Source: Neglectibacter timonensis | GTDB taxonomy: Bacteria > Bacillota > Clostridia > Oscillospirales > Acutalibacteraceae | Direction of reading: 5' to 3' | DNA length: 64,000 bases | NCBI RefSeq assembly: GCF_900048895.1 | Contig: NZ_LT160639.1 | Coordinates: 191,001-255,000 of the forward strand | Shown: positions 55,050-63,691 of the stretch, one piece after another | Layout: each line of letters starts with the position of its first letter | How positions within the stretch are numbered: the stretch's first letter is position 1 | Program-made: the position numbers and the translations under genes | The notes under the pieces: model-generated | The model's database searches: none | What the model was told of the DNA's origin: nothing | The model's input: only the letters and a program-made list of their open reading frames with translations

Positions 55050-55325
55050 GTGTTGTCATTTCTCTTTGACCTATTGAGTTCCTTCGTGCACATTGCGGCA
55101 GACGTTCTGAGCTTTCTGGTGCACACAGGGCTGAACGTACTGTCTGGCATTGCCTCTTTGGTGGCATGGCCCATCAAGACAGCGCTTTCCACCCTGAGCA
55201 ATTGGTGGGGCGTTCCCACCCAGTGGACCCCGCTGTACCTCATCGGCGGCGGCATCCTGATATTGCTCCTATTGGCGCTGGCCTTTTGGGCCGCGGCTGC
55301 AAACCGCCGGAAAGGACGGCGATGA
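55050..55325 (+). CDS. Small membrane protein following bceAB
   Basis: This 91-residue protein has two hydrophobic helices. An amphipathic-to-hydrophobic first half (about 1-45) is joined by a Trp-rich loop to a strong TM (LYLIGGGILILLLLALAFW, given as pattern) and a basic tail NRRKGRR. The start is GTG 55050, after AAAGGAG. It probably belongs to the bceAB transcript and I know no characterised relative. Confidence 0.65.
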   Translation: MLSFLFDLLSSFVHIAADVLSFLVHTGLNVLSGIASLVAWPIKTALSTLSNWWGVPTQWTPLYLIGGGILILLLLALAFWAAAANRRKGRR

Positions 55326-55337
55326 AATCGAAATAAG

Positions 55338-55393
55338 AAAGACGTTAAAGGGAGAGCGCGGGCCATTGCCTGCGCTCTCCCTTTAACGTCTTT
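55338..55393. terminator. Long bidirectional terminator overlapping the next gene
   Basis: Perfect 22-base arms at 55338-55359 and 55372-55393 flank a 12-base loop. The right arm includes the last codons and stop of the minus-strand gene ending at 55383. The core is GTTAAAGGGAGAGCGC. Confidence 0.85.
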
Positions 55394-55757
55394 CCTTTTC
55401 TTCCCGAATCGTAATGGCCGCCTGCATGGCAGCGCGCATCACCTTCCCCGTTTTTTTCCGTCCGTACAGCATAGCCAGCACCGCATGGGGGCTGGGCGCT
55501 TTGAGCAGGCGGTTCCCGGTACTTCTGGCGCGTTCCTCTGTGACCAGCCGGCAAAGGGATACGGCATAGGCAACATGCTGCACAATCTCCGCCGCCGTGG
55601 GACGCCGCAGCGGCTGGTCAATCAGCCCCCAGTAGCGCCGGAGGAGCGGGTCCGCAATGTTTTGAATATCCTCCCAAGTATATTCTATCTCCGCACAAAC
55701 GGTAGCTTCATTGGTATCGTACCGTTGCGCGACTTGTTCCAATATTTTGTCTTCCAT
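55383..55757 (-). CDS. Spo0A-C-like short protein, unknown role
   Basis: This 124-residue protein's first half (ILEQVAQRYDTNEATVCAEIEYTW) resembles small Clostridial proteins annotated with a Spo0A C-terminal-like helical domain. The second half is basic and helical (APSPHAVLAMLYGRKKTGK). I cannot confirm DNA binding. The start follows GAGAGG. It is divergent from the XRE regulator across the half-site region at 55813-55876. Confidence 0.55.
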   Translation of the reverse strand: MEDKILEQVAQRYDTNEATVCAEIEYTWEDIQNIADPLLRRYWGLIDQPLRRPTAAEIVQHVAYAVSLCRLVTEERARSTGNRLLKAPSPHAVLAMLYGRKKTGKVMRAAMQAAITIREEKERR

Positions 55758-55812
55758 TTCTTTTCTCTGCCTCTCTTGGAATATTAAGTTCCAATTACAT
55801 GCATATTCTAGG

Positions 55813-55876
55813 ATGTGTTACTAATAACACATGTGTAACTTCTTAGAACTTACGCTTTTATTGTAATCGGTTACAC
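55813..55876. promoter_or_regulatory. Repeated GTGTTA/GTGTAAC half-site cluster
   Basis: ATGTGTTA (55813-55820), CTAA and TAACACAT (55825-55832) form a perfect 8-bp dyad. The related half-site TGTGTAAC lies at 55832-55839 and GTTACAC at 55870-55876. All lie between divergent genes and are a plausible operator. Confidence 0.55.
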
Positions 55877-55924
55877 TTAATATGTCAAATTAATTCGCAC
55901 ATTTTTTAATAAAGGCAGTGTAGT

Positions 55925-56173
55925 ATGGAAGCATACGGAAAGATTGCAATTCACTTGGAAGAACTGCTTGCTGACAGAAAAATAAGTAAGAAAAAATTCA
56001 GCGAGCTGGCGCACATGCAGAGGACCCAGATCAACAATTACTGTAAAAACCGTTTGACACGATTTGATGCAGACGTTCTTGCCAGAATGTGTACCGTGCT
56101 GAATTGCCAGCCCGGAGACATCCTGACTTTCGTTCCGTTTTCCCCGCAGGAGGATTCGGAACAGAAAAACTAA
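55925..56173 (+). CDS. XRE/Cro-CI family regulator
   Basis: This 82-residue protein is a single helix-turn-helix domain (about 8-70). The HTH core is SKKKFSELAHMQRTQINNYCKN and it ends LNCQPGDILTFVP, the pattern of YozG-type regulators. It has no ligand domain. It may autoregulate through the adjacent half-sites. AATAAAGGCAG precedes ATG 55925. Confidence 0.85.
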   Translation: MEAYGKIAIHLEELLADRKISKKKFSELAHMQRTQINNYCKNRLTRFDADVLARMCTVLNCQPGDILTFVPFSPQEDSEQKN

Positions 56174-56180
56174 ATCGGCC

Positions 56181-56224
56181 GACAAAAAAGAGGAGGAAGC
56201 ATGCGCTTTCTCCTCTTTTTTGTC
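56181..56224 (+). terminator. Terminator of the XRE gene
   Basis: GACAAAAAAGAGGAGGAAGC (56181-56200) pairs with 56205-56224, with one G-T wobble, and ends in a T-run. Confidence 0.85.
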
Positions 56225-56257
56225 CCAATTAAACGCCTGAATACATTCCTTTTCCCC

Positions 56258-56288
56258 TTGCATGTGACGCAGCGTCATCAAGTATAAT
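56258..56288 (+). promoter_or_regulatory. MerR-type promoter with 19-bp spacer and operator dyad
   Basis: TTGCAT (56258-56263) and TATAAT (56283-56288) are separated by exactly 19 bp. Inside the spacer lies the perfect dyad TGACGCAGCGTCA (56265-56277). This is the classic geometry of a MerR-activated promoter, autoregulating the operon that starts at 56308. Confidence 0.9.
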
Positions 56289-56307
56289 GATGAACAGGAG
56301 GTATCGT

Positions 56308-57108
56308 ATGGAATATGATAAGAAATTGCCGCAGGACTATATGACCGTGGGAGAGATGGCAAAGAAAATGGGTGTGACGGTCCGCACACTGCAGTACTAT
56401 GACCAACAGGGGCTGCTCTCCCCCTCAGCAGAAAGCGAGGGAGGCCGCAGGCTATACACCGACAGGGATATGATCCTTCTGCATCAGATTCTCTCCTTGA
56501 AGCATCTGGGCTTTTCCCTGGACGCCATCAAAAACCATCTGACCGCGCTGGAAACACCGGCCGACGTAGCCGCAGCGCTTACCGAACAGGCATCCGTTCT
56601 GCGGAGAAAAATCGAGACGCTGTCCGAATCCCTGCAGGCTATAGAGGCTTTGAAGACCGAAGTGCTGCAGATGCAGTCAGTAGATTTTAAAAAGTATGCC
56701 GATATCATCGTGAATTTGCAGATGAAAAACGAATCCTACTGGCTGATCAAGTATTTCGACGACAAAACGCTGGACCATATCCGGAACCACTTTGACAAGG
56801 ACAGCGGCCTCAGGATGATCGCCACCTTTACCCGGCTCAATGACCGGGCAATTGAGCTTCAGGCGGAGGGCATACCGCCTGAAAGCGATAAAGGCCGGGC
56901 GCTTGCCGAAGAATTTTGGAATATGATTCAGGAGTTTACCGCCGGGGATGAGAGCCTTCTGGAAAACCTGATGGAGATCGGCAGCTTCGATGGGCTGGAT
57001 GATGAATGGAAGGCCAGGCAGACCTCTGCCAACGCCTATCTCGGCCCGGCCCTGGACGCCTATCTTACAGAACTGGGAATCAACCCCTTTGAGGAGGATC
57101 GGGAATGA
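56308..57108 (+). CDS. MerR-family regulator with TipAS-like effector domain
   Basis: This 266-residue regulator has an N-terminal MerR winged HTH (about 13-80, YMTVGEMAKKMGVTVRTLQYYDQQGLL, given as pattern), a coiled-coil (about 95-140) and a TipAS-like antibiotic-binding domain (about 145-266, with FDKDSGLR and WKARQTSANAYLG). It would activate the operon when bound to a drug or peptide. ATG 56308 follows ACAGGAGG. Its stop overlaps the ATPase start by four bases. Confidence 0.9.
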   Translation: MEYDKKLPQDYMTVGEMAKKMGVTVRTLQYYDQQGLLSPSAESEGGRRLYTDRDMILLHQILSLKHLGFSLDAIKNHLTALETPADVAAALTEQASVLRRKIETLSESLQAIEALKTEVLQMQSVDFKKYADIIVNLQMKNESYWLIKYFDDKTLDHIRNHFDKDSGLRMIATFTRLNDRAIELQAEGIPPESDKGRALAEEFWNMIQEFTAGDESLLENLMEIGSFDGLDDEWKARQTSANAYLGPALDAYLTELGINPFEEDRE

Positions 57109-57920
57109 GCTATGCCGTGAAGGTTGAAAACCTCAAAAAGAGCTATGGAGATCATACCGTGCTGAAGGGCCTGAGCTTTCACGTGAAAAAAGGCGAAGTC
57201 TTCGCACTGCTTGGAGGAAACGGCGCCGGAAAAACCACCGCCCTGGAATGTGTGGAGGGCCTTCGCCGGTATGACAGCGGCGCCATCGCCGTCAACGGCA
57301 GGGTGGGAATTCAGCTGCAGTCGTCGTCCCTTCCAGCCCACATCCGGCCGCTGGAGGCCGTACGGCTGTTTGCAGAATGGAACCGTGTAAAGGCCGATAC
57401 CGCCACCCTTGCCGCCCTTGGGATCAACAGCTTTGCAAAAAAGCAGTATCTGGAGCTGTCTACCGGACAAAAACGCCGCCTCCACCTTGCCCTGGCACTT
57501 CTTGGCGATCCGGAGCTCCTCTTTCTGGATGAGCCGACCGCCGGGCTGGATGTGGAGGGCAGGGTTTCCCTGCACAGTCAGATCCGCCGCCTGAAAGCAG
57601 AGGGAAAAACCATTCTGCTTGCAAGCCACGACATGGCGGAGGTGGAGAGCTTGTGCGACCGTCTGGCCATTTTAAAAGACGGAAGCCTTGTTTTTTGCGG
57701 CACCGCCGCAGAGCTGACGGCAAAATCCGGCAGCCGCTACACCATCTCCATTAAAACCGAGCAGGGTGACGAAAGCTTCTTCGCCGACAACATTGCAGAC
57801 GCAATGCTGGACCTGCTGGAGGGGTACCGGCAGAAGGGCATCGCCGTACTGGATATTAAAACAGACCGCGGAACGCTGGAACAGCATTTCATGGAGCTGA
57901 CAGGGAGGGAACAGCAATGA
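57105..57920 (+). CDS. ABC transporter ATPase (drug/peptide export type)
   Basis: This 271-residue ATPase has Walker A GGNGAGKTT, signature LSTGQKRRLHLALAL, Walker B LLFLDEPTAGLD and the H-loop in ASHDMAE. The CcmA/DRA class pairs with ABC-2 permeases. ATGA overlaps join it to the gene on either side. It is probably an exporter under the MerR regulator. Confidence 0.93.
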   Translation: MSYAVKVENLKKSYGDHTVLKGLSFHVKKGEVFALLGGNGAGKTTALECVEGLRRYDSGAIAVNGRVGIQLQSSSLPAHIRPLEAVRLFAEWNRVKADTATLAALGINSFAKKQYLELSTGQKRRLHLALALLGDPELLFLDEPTAGLDVEGRVSLHSQIRRLKAEGKTILLASHDMAEVESLCDRLAILKDGSLVFCGTAAELTAKSGSRYTISIKTEQGDESFFADNIADAMLDLLEGYRQKGIAVLDIKTDRGTLEQHFMELTGREQQ

Positions 57921-58633
57921 AGGCTTTTCTCTATGGGACTGCGCTGCAGTGGAGACTGGATCTCCGCAGCAAATCACTTTTGATCACCTGCTATGTGGTC
58001 CCGCTTTTGTTCTATGCCCTGATGGGCGGAATTTTCACCTCTATCAATCCGGAATCCAAAGCCACCTTGATACAATCCATGACTGTGATGGGTGTGTCGA
58101 TGGGAGCGTTGATCGGCCTCCCGCCCTCGCTTGTGGAGCATTACGGCAGTGACGTCAAGAAAATGTACAGTGCCAACGGGGTACCTCTGTATCTGGGAAT
58201 CCTCTCTATGTCTCTCTCTGCATTTCTCCATCTGCTGATCATGTGCGGGGTGATCACGCTTACCGCTCCCTTTGTTTTCGACGCTTCACTTCCCAGAAAC
58301 CTGCCTCTATACTTCGGTTCGCTTGCGGTTTTCCTTGCAGTGTCTCTGAGTGCGGGATGCGCCCTGGGACTGTGCGTAAAAAGCCAGGCCAAGCTCACCA
58401 TGATTTCACAGCTGCTGTTTCTGCCCTCCATCATGCTGTCCGGGATTCTGTTTCCCATCAGCCTGCTTCCTCGTTTTCTCGCATCTGCAGGAAAAATATT
58501 TCCTGCAGCCTGGGGATACCGTCTGATGACGGAGGAAGGCGTTTATTGGCAGAACCTGCTGCCGCTGGCGGTTCTTTTGTCGGCCGCCGTATTACTCTGT
58601 ACTCTTTTGCTGAAAAGACTGCAAAAAGAATAG
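57917..58633 (+). CDS. ABC-2 type permease
   Basis: This 238-residue permease has six hydrophobic segments, with TLIQSMTVMGVSMGALIGLP and the ABC-2 pattern SQLLFLPSIMLSGILFPISLLP. It pairs with the upstream ATPase. The operon ends at the 58665-58710 terminator. Confidence 0.92.
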   Translation: MKAFLYGTALQWRLDLRSKSLLITCYVVPLLFYALMGGIFTSINPESKATLIQSMTVMGVSMGALIGLPPSLVEHYGSDVKKMYSANGVPLYLGILSMSLSAFLHLLIMCGVITLTAPFVFDASLPRNLPLYFGSLAVFLAVSLSAGCALGLCVKSQAKLTMISQLLFLPSIMLSGILFPISLLPRFLASAGKIFPAAWGYRLMTEEGVYWQNLLPLAVLLSAAVLLCTLLLKRLQKE

Positions 58634-58664
58634 AGCGCTTTTTCCGATGGAAAGAAAGGTTGAA

Positions 58665-58710
58665 AGAAGAAGCAGAGGCTGCAATTTGCTTTGCAGCCTC
58701 TGCTTCTTCT
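58665..58710. terminator. Terminator between the ABC operon and leuS
   Basis: Twenty-base perfect arms at 58665-58684 and 58691-58710 flank a 6-base loop. They would stop transcription from both convergent sides. The core is AGAAGCAGAGGCTGCAA. Confidence 0.9.
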
Positions 58711-58779
58711 TATGAATTCAGAAAACGCCTTATGCCTTCCAAACTCTGGTCCGAATCCGTTCCAACCTGCAGGAACAGG

Positions 58780-61194
58780 TTATTTTGCCACAATGTTCAC
58801 CAGCTTGCCGGGGACATAGATCTCCTTGACCACGGTCTTTCCCGCAATTTCCGCGGAAATTTTCGGGTCAGCCTTGGCTGCAGCTATGGCCTCATCTTTC
58901 TGAATGTCAGCGGATACATTCAGGCGGGACCGCACCTTTCCACACACCTGTACCACGATTTCCACCGTATCATCCTTGCACTTCTCTTCATCGTACTCCG
59001 GCCATGTCTGCTGGGCTACCAGGCCCTCGCCCAAGCCGCAGAGCGCCCACATTTCCTCAGTGATATGAGGGGCAAAAGGATTGAGCAGGATGGTGAAAAG
59101 CCGGAGCTCTTCTTTTGTGATATCGCCCTTCTCGCTGACCGCATTCATCAGGGTCATCAGAGCGGCGATGGCAGTGTTGAATTTCAGAATTTCCGTGTCC
59201 TCACTGACCTTTTTGATCGTCTTATGGAACACGCCTTCCAACTCTTTGCGGACGCCCTTTTCCCGGGAAATGATATTCTGCAGGTTCCAGTAACGCTCCA
59301 CAAAGCGGCGGCAGCCCTTGATACCCGCGTTGCTCCAGGGGGCGGCCTTTTCAAAATCCCCAATGAACATCTCGTACAGGCGGAGGGTGTCCGCGCCGTA
59401 TTCGCTGACGATTTCGTCAGGATTCACCACGTTCCCCCTGGATTTGCTCATCTTCTCGCCGTTTTCACCCAGGATCATCCCGTGGCTGGTACGCTTCTGA
59501 TAGGGCTCCGGTGTGGGCACCAGGCCCTGGTCAAACAGGAATTTATGCCAGAAACGGCTGTACAGCAGGTGCAGGGTGGTGTGCTCCATACCGCCGTTGT
59601 ACCAGTCCACCGGGGACCAGTAATCCAGCGCCTCCTTGGAGGCAAAAGCGCCGCTGTTGTGGGGATCCATATAGCGCAGGAAATACCAGGAGGAACCCGC
59701 CCATTGGGGCATGGTGTCCGTTTCCCGCTTGGCGGGGCCGCCGCAGTGGGGGCAGGTGGTATTCACCCAATCTGTCATATGGGCCAGCGGGGATTCGCCG
59801 TTATCCGTGGGCTCGTAGGATTCTACTTCAGGCAGCTTCAAGGGGAGCTCACTTTCCGGCAGCGGGACCCAGCCGCATTTCTCACAATAGACCACGGGGA
59901 TGGGTTCGCCCCAATAGCGCTGGCGGGAGAAGACCCAATCGCGCAGCTTATAATTCACCTTGGAGCGGCCGATGCCGGACTGCTCCAGATATTCGGTGAT
60001 TTTCTTTTTGGCGTCCTCCACGGTCAGGCCGTCGAAAATGCCGGAATTGACCATCACGCCTGTATCGCAGTCTGTGAAAGCCTCCTCCTGCACATTGCCT
60101 CCCTGCACCACTTCGATGATGGGCAGGTCAAACTTCCTGGCGAATTCCCAGTCTCTGGTATCGTGGGCAGGCACCGCCATGATGGCGCCGGTCCCGTAGG
60201 AAACCAGCACATAGTCAGAGATAAAGATCGGAATTTCCTTCCCGGTCAGAGGGTTGACTGCGGAAACCCCTTCAAGCTTTACGCCGGTTTTTTCCTTGGC
60301 AAGCTCCGTGCGTTCAAAATCGGATTTCTTTGCCGCCTGCTCCTGATACGCACGCACTGCATCCAGGTTCTGCAGCTTATCCTCCCATTTTTCAAGATAG
60401 GGATGCTCCGGAGAAACCACCATATAAGTGGCGCCGTACAGCGTGTCGGGACGGGTGGTGTACACAGTGAGCTTGTCCCCTGTGCTAGTGGTAAAATCCA
60501 CCTCCGCGCCGGTGGAACGGCCAATCCAGTTTTTCTGCTGGGCTTTCACCCGCTCCGGATAATCCACCAGGTCCAGGTCGTCGATGAGCCGCTGCGCGTA
60601 TTCGGTAATCTTCATCATCCACTGGCTCTTTACCTTGTGAACCACCTCGCTGCCGCAGCGCTCACACACGCCGTTGACCACTTCCTCATTGGCAAGAACG
60701 CATTTGCAGGAAGTACACCAGTTGACGTTCATCTCTTTCTTATAGGCAAGACCCTTTTTAAACAGCTGCAGGAAGATCCACTGGGTCCACTTGTAATAGT
60801 CGGGATCCGTGGTGCTGAACTCCCTGCTCCAGTCGAAAGAAATGCCCAGGGACTGAATCTGTTTTTTGAAACGGGCTATGTTCTGCTTTGTGACCTCTGC
60901 CGGATGGACATGGTTCTTGATGGCGTAATTTTCCGTGGGCAGGCCAAAGGCATCCCAGCCTATGGGATACAACACATTGTATCCCTGGAGCCTGCGCTTT
61001 CTCGCCACCACGTCCAGCGCGGTATAGGGGCGGGGATGGCCCACATGCAGTCCCTGTCCCGAGGGATAGGGGAACTCAATGAGAGCGTAATATTTGGGCT
61101 TGTCCGAACCGTTTACCGCATGGAAAACGCCGGCCTCCTCCCACTTTTCCTGCCACTTCGGCTCCACGGCCTTGTGTTCATATTTCATATCCAT
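58780..61194 (-). CDS. leuS: Leucyl-tRNA synthetase
   Basis: This 804-residue enzyme charges tRNA-Leu. It shows the HIGH box as [10 protein letters not shown], the zinc cysteines CTSC/CERC and CEKC/CPHC, the editing CP1 domain and KMSKS as GEKMSKSRG. The start is ATG 61194, or possibly the ATG two codons on, since AAAGG sits only four bases before 61194. It lies 86 bases after rsfS and probably shares its transcript. Confidence 0.97.
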   Translation of the reverse strand: MDMKYEHKAVEPKWQEKWEEAGVFHAVNGSDKPKYYALIEFPYPSGQGLHVGHPRPYTALDVVARKRRLQGYNVLYPIGWDAFGLPTENYAIKNHVHPAEVTKQNIARFKKQIQSLGISFDWSREFSTTDPDYYKWTQWIFLQLFKKGLAYKKEMNVNWCTSCKCVLANEEVVNGVCERCGSEVVHKVKSQWMMKITEYAQRLIDDLDLVDYPERVKAQQKNWIGRSTGAEVDFTTSTGDKLTVYTTRPDTLYGATYMVVSPEHPYLEKWEDKLQNLDAVRAYQEQAAKKSDFERTELAKEKTGVKLEGVSAVNPLTGKEIPIFISDYVLVSYGTGAIMAVPAHDTRDWEFARKFDLPIIEVVQGGNVQEEAFTDCDTGVMVNSGIFDGLTVEDAKKKITEYLEQSGIGRSKVNYKLRDWVFSRQRYWGEPIPVVYCEKCGWVPLPESELPLKLPEVESYEPTDNGESPLAHMTDWVNTTCPHCGGPAKRETDTMPQWAGSSWYFLRYMDPHNSGAFASKEALDYWSPVDWYNGGMEHTTLHLLYSRFWHKFLFDQGLVPTPEPYQKRTSHGMILGENGEKMSKSRGNVVNPDEIVSEYGADTLRLYEMFIGDFEKAAPWSNAGIKGCRRFVERYWNLQNIISREKGVRKELEGVFHKTIKKVSEDTEILKFNTAIAALMTLMNAVSEKGDITKEELRLFTILLNPFAPHITEEMWALCGLGEGLVAQQTWPEYDEEKCKDDTVEIVVQVCGKVRSRLNVSADIQKDEAIAAAKADPKISAEIAGKTVVKEIYVPGKLVNIVAK

Positions 61195-61280
61195 TCGACC
61201 TTTCCATGATTTATCCTAGTTTTTATCCGATCCTGCGCCTGTCCGGGCGGCAGCGTATACAAACGCACAGCCGCATTCTG

Positions 61281-61631
61281 TCATTCCTCTGACTGCCAAT
61301 CCACCTTGGCTCCGTCCGCCCACAATCTGTCCAGATCATAAAAGTCGCGGGCTTCCTGGGTAAACACGTGAACCACCACATTGCCATAGTCCAGCAGAAT
61401 CCAGGAATTAGAGCGGTAACCCTCCACCCGGGGCTGCAATGCCTCTTCCGCTTTCAGCTTTTCCTCCACCTCATCCGCGAGAGATCTCACATGGGTGCTG
61501 CTGGTACCGGTGGCAATGACAAAATAATCTGCAATGCTGGAAATATCCTCTATTTTGATCACATTGATTCTCTGCGCTTTTTTGTCATCTAAAAGCCGGG
61601 CGGCACGCCCAGCCAATTCCAAAGAATTCAT
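61281..61631 (-). CDS. rsfS: Ribosomal silencing factor RsfS
   Basis: This 116-residue protein of the Iojap/RsfS family binds L14 and blocks subunit joining in starvation. Landmarks are IEDISSIADYFVIATGTSSTHVRSL and SNSWILLDYGNVVVHVFTQEARDFYDLDRLW (given as pattern). The ATG lies 8 bases after AAGGAG. The upstream gene ends two bases before it, and the YqeK-RsfS pair is typical of Firmicutes. Confidence 0.95.
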   Translation of the reverse strand: MNSLELAGRAARLLDDKKAQRINVIKIEDISSIADYFVIATGTSSTHVRSLADEVEEKLKAEEALQPRVEGYRSNSWILLDYGNVVVHVFTQEARDFYDLDRLWADGAKVDWQSEE

Positions 61632-61633
61632 TC

Positions 61634-62212
61634 TCATTTCTCCTTTTCCTTCAGGACGGCAACTGCGTCGTTATAGGCGTCAATGGAAGCAGAAGCCACC
61701 GGTTCCCGACGGCTCATCAATTCCTGCACAGTAAAGGCAACACCCTCGATTATGGCCTCTTCCAGACTTTCCCGAGCCACGGCCCGCAACTCTTCCACAC
61801 CGGGATAGTCCCGGTCGGCGGAGATATAATCCGCCACGAAAAGCACCTTTTCCAGCAGCGTCATATTCTTTCTACCGCTGGTATGGCACCTCACTGCGGA
61901 AAGCAGCTCCCGGTCCCGGATTCCCAGCCCAAACTCGAGAAAGGCGGCGCCGCTGATTGCGTGCCACAGCTTTTGGTTGGCCAGTTCGGTATCGTTCATC
62001 ATTATACCAAAGCCCTGAAGGATTTTCAACTGCTCCTCCGCGGGCGTGTCTTTCAGAATATCGTGCAGAAGCCCCGCCAGCCTGGCCTTTTCCGGGTCCG
62101 CGCCGTAGAGTACGGCCAAACGGACCGCTTCCTCCGCCACACACTGGGAGTGGTAAAAGCGCTTCTCCGACAGCCGCTGACGCACTTCACACTCGCACTG
62201 TTCATAGGTCAT
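61634..62212 (-). CDS. yqeK: HD-domain YqeK, symmetrical Ap4A hydrolase
   Basis: This 192-residue HD phosphohydrolase has the HD motif GLLHDILKD. YqeK hydrolyses diadenosine tetraphosphate, an alarmone-like nucleotide. It is coupled by a 4-base overlap to nadD and followed by rsfS. Confidence 0.94.
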   Translation of the reverse strand: MTYEQCECEVRQRLSEKRFYHSQCVAEEAVRLAVLYGADPEKARLAGLLHDILKDTPAEEQLKILQGFGIMMNDTELANQKLWHAISGAAFLEFGLGIRDRELLSAVRCHTSGRKNMTLLEKVLFVADYISADRDYPGVEELRAVARESLEEAIIEGVAFTVQELMSRREPVASASIDAYNDAVAVLKEKEK

Positions 62213-62832
62213 TCCCGCCGGCCTCCTTTTTCGTAGAGCTTGTGCTCCCGGATATACTTTGCAACTGAAACGGGCGTCATGCCGTTCAGCTCTTCTCCGG
62301 CTGCCGCCATTTTCCGAATTTCTGTGGAAGAAATCTTCCAGTAAGGGATGTCCTCCACACAGCAGCGAGCGCCAAAGCGGTCTTCCAGTTCCCGCTTTTT
62401 CTCCTTCAGCTGTCTGAATCCATCTGCGCTGCGCGGAGAGGCACAGATTTTCGCCAGGGCAAAGATCGTTTCCGGGCGATACCAGCGGTCCACCGTCAAA
62501 AACATGTCTTCCCCCATCAGCAAATAAAACTCATCTCCAGGAAATTCCCGCTTTAACTCTTCCAGGGTCTCTGCCGTATAGCTTTTTCCTTCCCGGGACA
62601 GCTCCAATCGGGAGAGCAGAACAGGCGCCTCTGTGATTTCCTCCGCCGCAAGCCTGCACATTTCCAAACGGTCCTCCGCCTCCGCCAAGGACTCTGCCTG
62701 CTTGTGGGGCGGAATACGGGTAGGGATCAGCAGCACCCGATCTAGCGACAGCCTTCGGATAAATTCCTGCAAAATATGGAGGTGGCCCAGATGGATGGGG
62801 TTGAAGGTCCCCCCGTAGATACCTGTTTTCAA
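62209..62832 (-). CDS. nadD: Nicotinate-nucleotide adenylyltransferase
   Basis: This 207-residue enzyme makes deamido-NAD from nicotinate mononucleotide and ATP. The nucleotidyltransferase motif GGTFNPIHLGHLH and ISSTEIR are present. It overlaps the YqeK gene by 4 bases. Confidence 0.95.
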   Translation of the reverse strand: MKTGIYGGTFNPIHLGHLHILQEFIRRLSLDRVLLIPTRIPPHKQAESLAEAEDRLEMCRLAAEEITEAPVLLSRLELSREGKSYTAETLEELKREFPGDEFYLLMGEDMFLTVDRWYRPETIFALAKICASPRSADGFRQLKEKKRELEDRFGARCCVEDIPYWKISSTEIRKMAAAGEELNGMTPVSVAKYIREHKLYEKGGRRE

Positions 62833-62850
62833 AACACACGCCTCCCGGAT

Positions 62851-63147
62851 TCAGCGGGGCAATACAATTTTCGGATCTTTTTTCTTTCTACGGTACAGCA
62901 CGAATTTCGAACCGATCACCTGCACGACTTCGCTGTCTGTCTTTCCGGCAAGCTCCTCCGCTGCTTCTCTGGGGGAGATCGGCGAGGTTTCCGGCAGCAC
63001 GCGTCCTTTGATCAGCTCCCGCTTTTCCAGGGCGTCGTCCGCCTGCTTGACCACTTCCGGTCCCATGCCGGATTTTCCCACCATCAAAATGGTGTCTTCA
63101 TTGACTGCCAAAGAGCGCAGATACGCCCGTTGTTTACTAGTTAACAT
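62851..63147 (-). CDS. yhbY: CRM-domain RNA-binding protein YhbY
   Basis: This 98-residue protein carries a single CRM domain associated with 50S subunit assembly. Landmarks are LTSKQRAYLRSLA, GKSGMGPEVV and VIGSKFVLYRRKK. AAAGGAG precedes ATG 63147. It lies 19 bases before nadD, the usual order in Firmicutes. Confidence 0.95.
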   Translation of the reverse strand: MLTSKQRAYLRSLAVNEDTILMVGKSGMGPEVVKQADDALEKRELIKGRVLPETSPISPREAAEELAGKTDSEVVQVIGSKFVLYRRKKKDPKIVLPR

Positions 63148-63217
63148 AATTTCTCCTTTTTTCTATCCTACAAATTTACTTTCGGCTGCGTTCGGCACAG
63201 CCAAAGGCACTTCTCCA

Positions 63218-63691
63218 TCACAGCTTTCGTACGCTTACAAATTCTCCCCCACAAACCTCACCGTTTTCCCGGAATCCTGCGCTTCTATATAAGCTTCTCG
63301 CCTTCTCGTTTTCCGGTTCATACGAAAGCCAGCAATACTCTGCTCTTCCGCAGGGATAGGTTCTGAGATACTCCAGAAAGATATCTAAAGCCTTACGACC
63401 TAACCCACGGTGCTGGTAAGCCTTGTCGATCATAAACCGCCAGATACAGTAGTTATTCTTGGCAACAGGGGGAGATTCAGGGTCCTGGCCGTATCCAAAC
63501 ATCACAAATCCCACCGGTACGCCGTCTTCGTAGATGCCAAAGGGGAGAGCAGCAAATCCTGAGGTAACGGCTACGTAGGCTTCGGCAAGGCTTACCACAT
63601 TGGGAGCCACAAAGCTTTCCTGCCCTTTATCCACTTCTAGGGAGAGCATAGCCTCCAAATTGCCCCTATCCACTTTTTTCAATTCCATCAT
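63218..63691 (-). CDS. GNAT family N-acetyltransferase
   Basis: This 157-residue acetyltransferase has the acetyl-CoA loop YQHRGLGRKAL, preceded by the core strand IWRFMID. The substrate is unknown; the similarity is to diamine/spermidine-type members. The start overlaps the rdgB stop by four bases, so the pair is translationally coupled. Confidence 0.88.
   Translation of the reverse strand: MMELKKVDRGNLEAMLSLEVDKGQESFVAPNVVSLAEAYVAVTSGFAALPFGIYEDGVPVGFVMFGYGQDPESPPVAKNNYCIWRFMIDKAYQHRGLGRKALDIFLEYLRTYPCGRAEYCWLSYEPENEKARSLYRSAGFRENGEVCGGEFVSVRKL

Noticed and set aside
58243-61209. 988-codon open frame on the plus strand
   Set aside because: It is the antisense shadow of leuS, with no homology-like motifs. 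Its N-terminal part also reads through the ABC-2 permease gene.
61195-61280. T-box leader before leuS
   Set aside because: The gap is only 86 bases, shorter than a T-box, with no specifier or T-box bulge visible.
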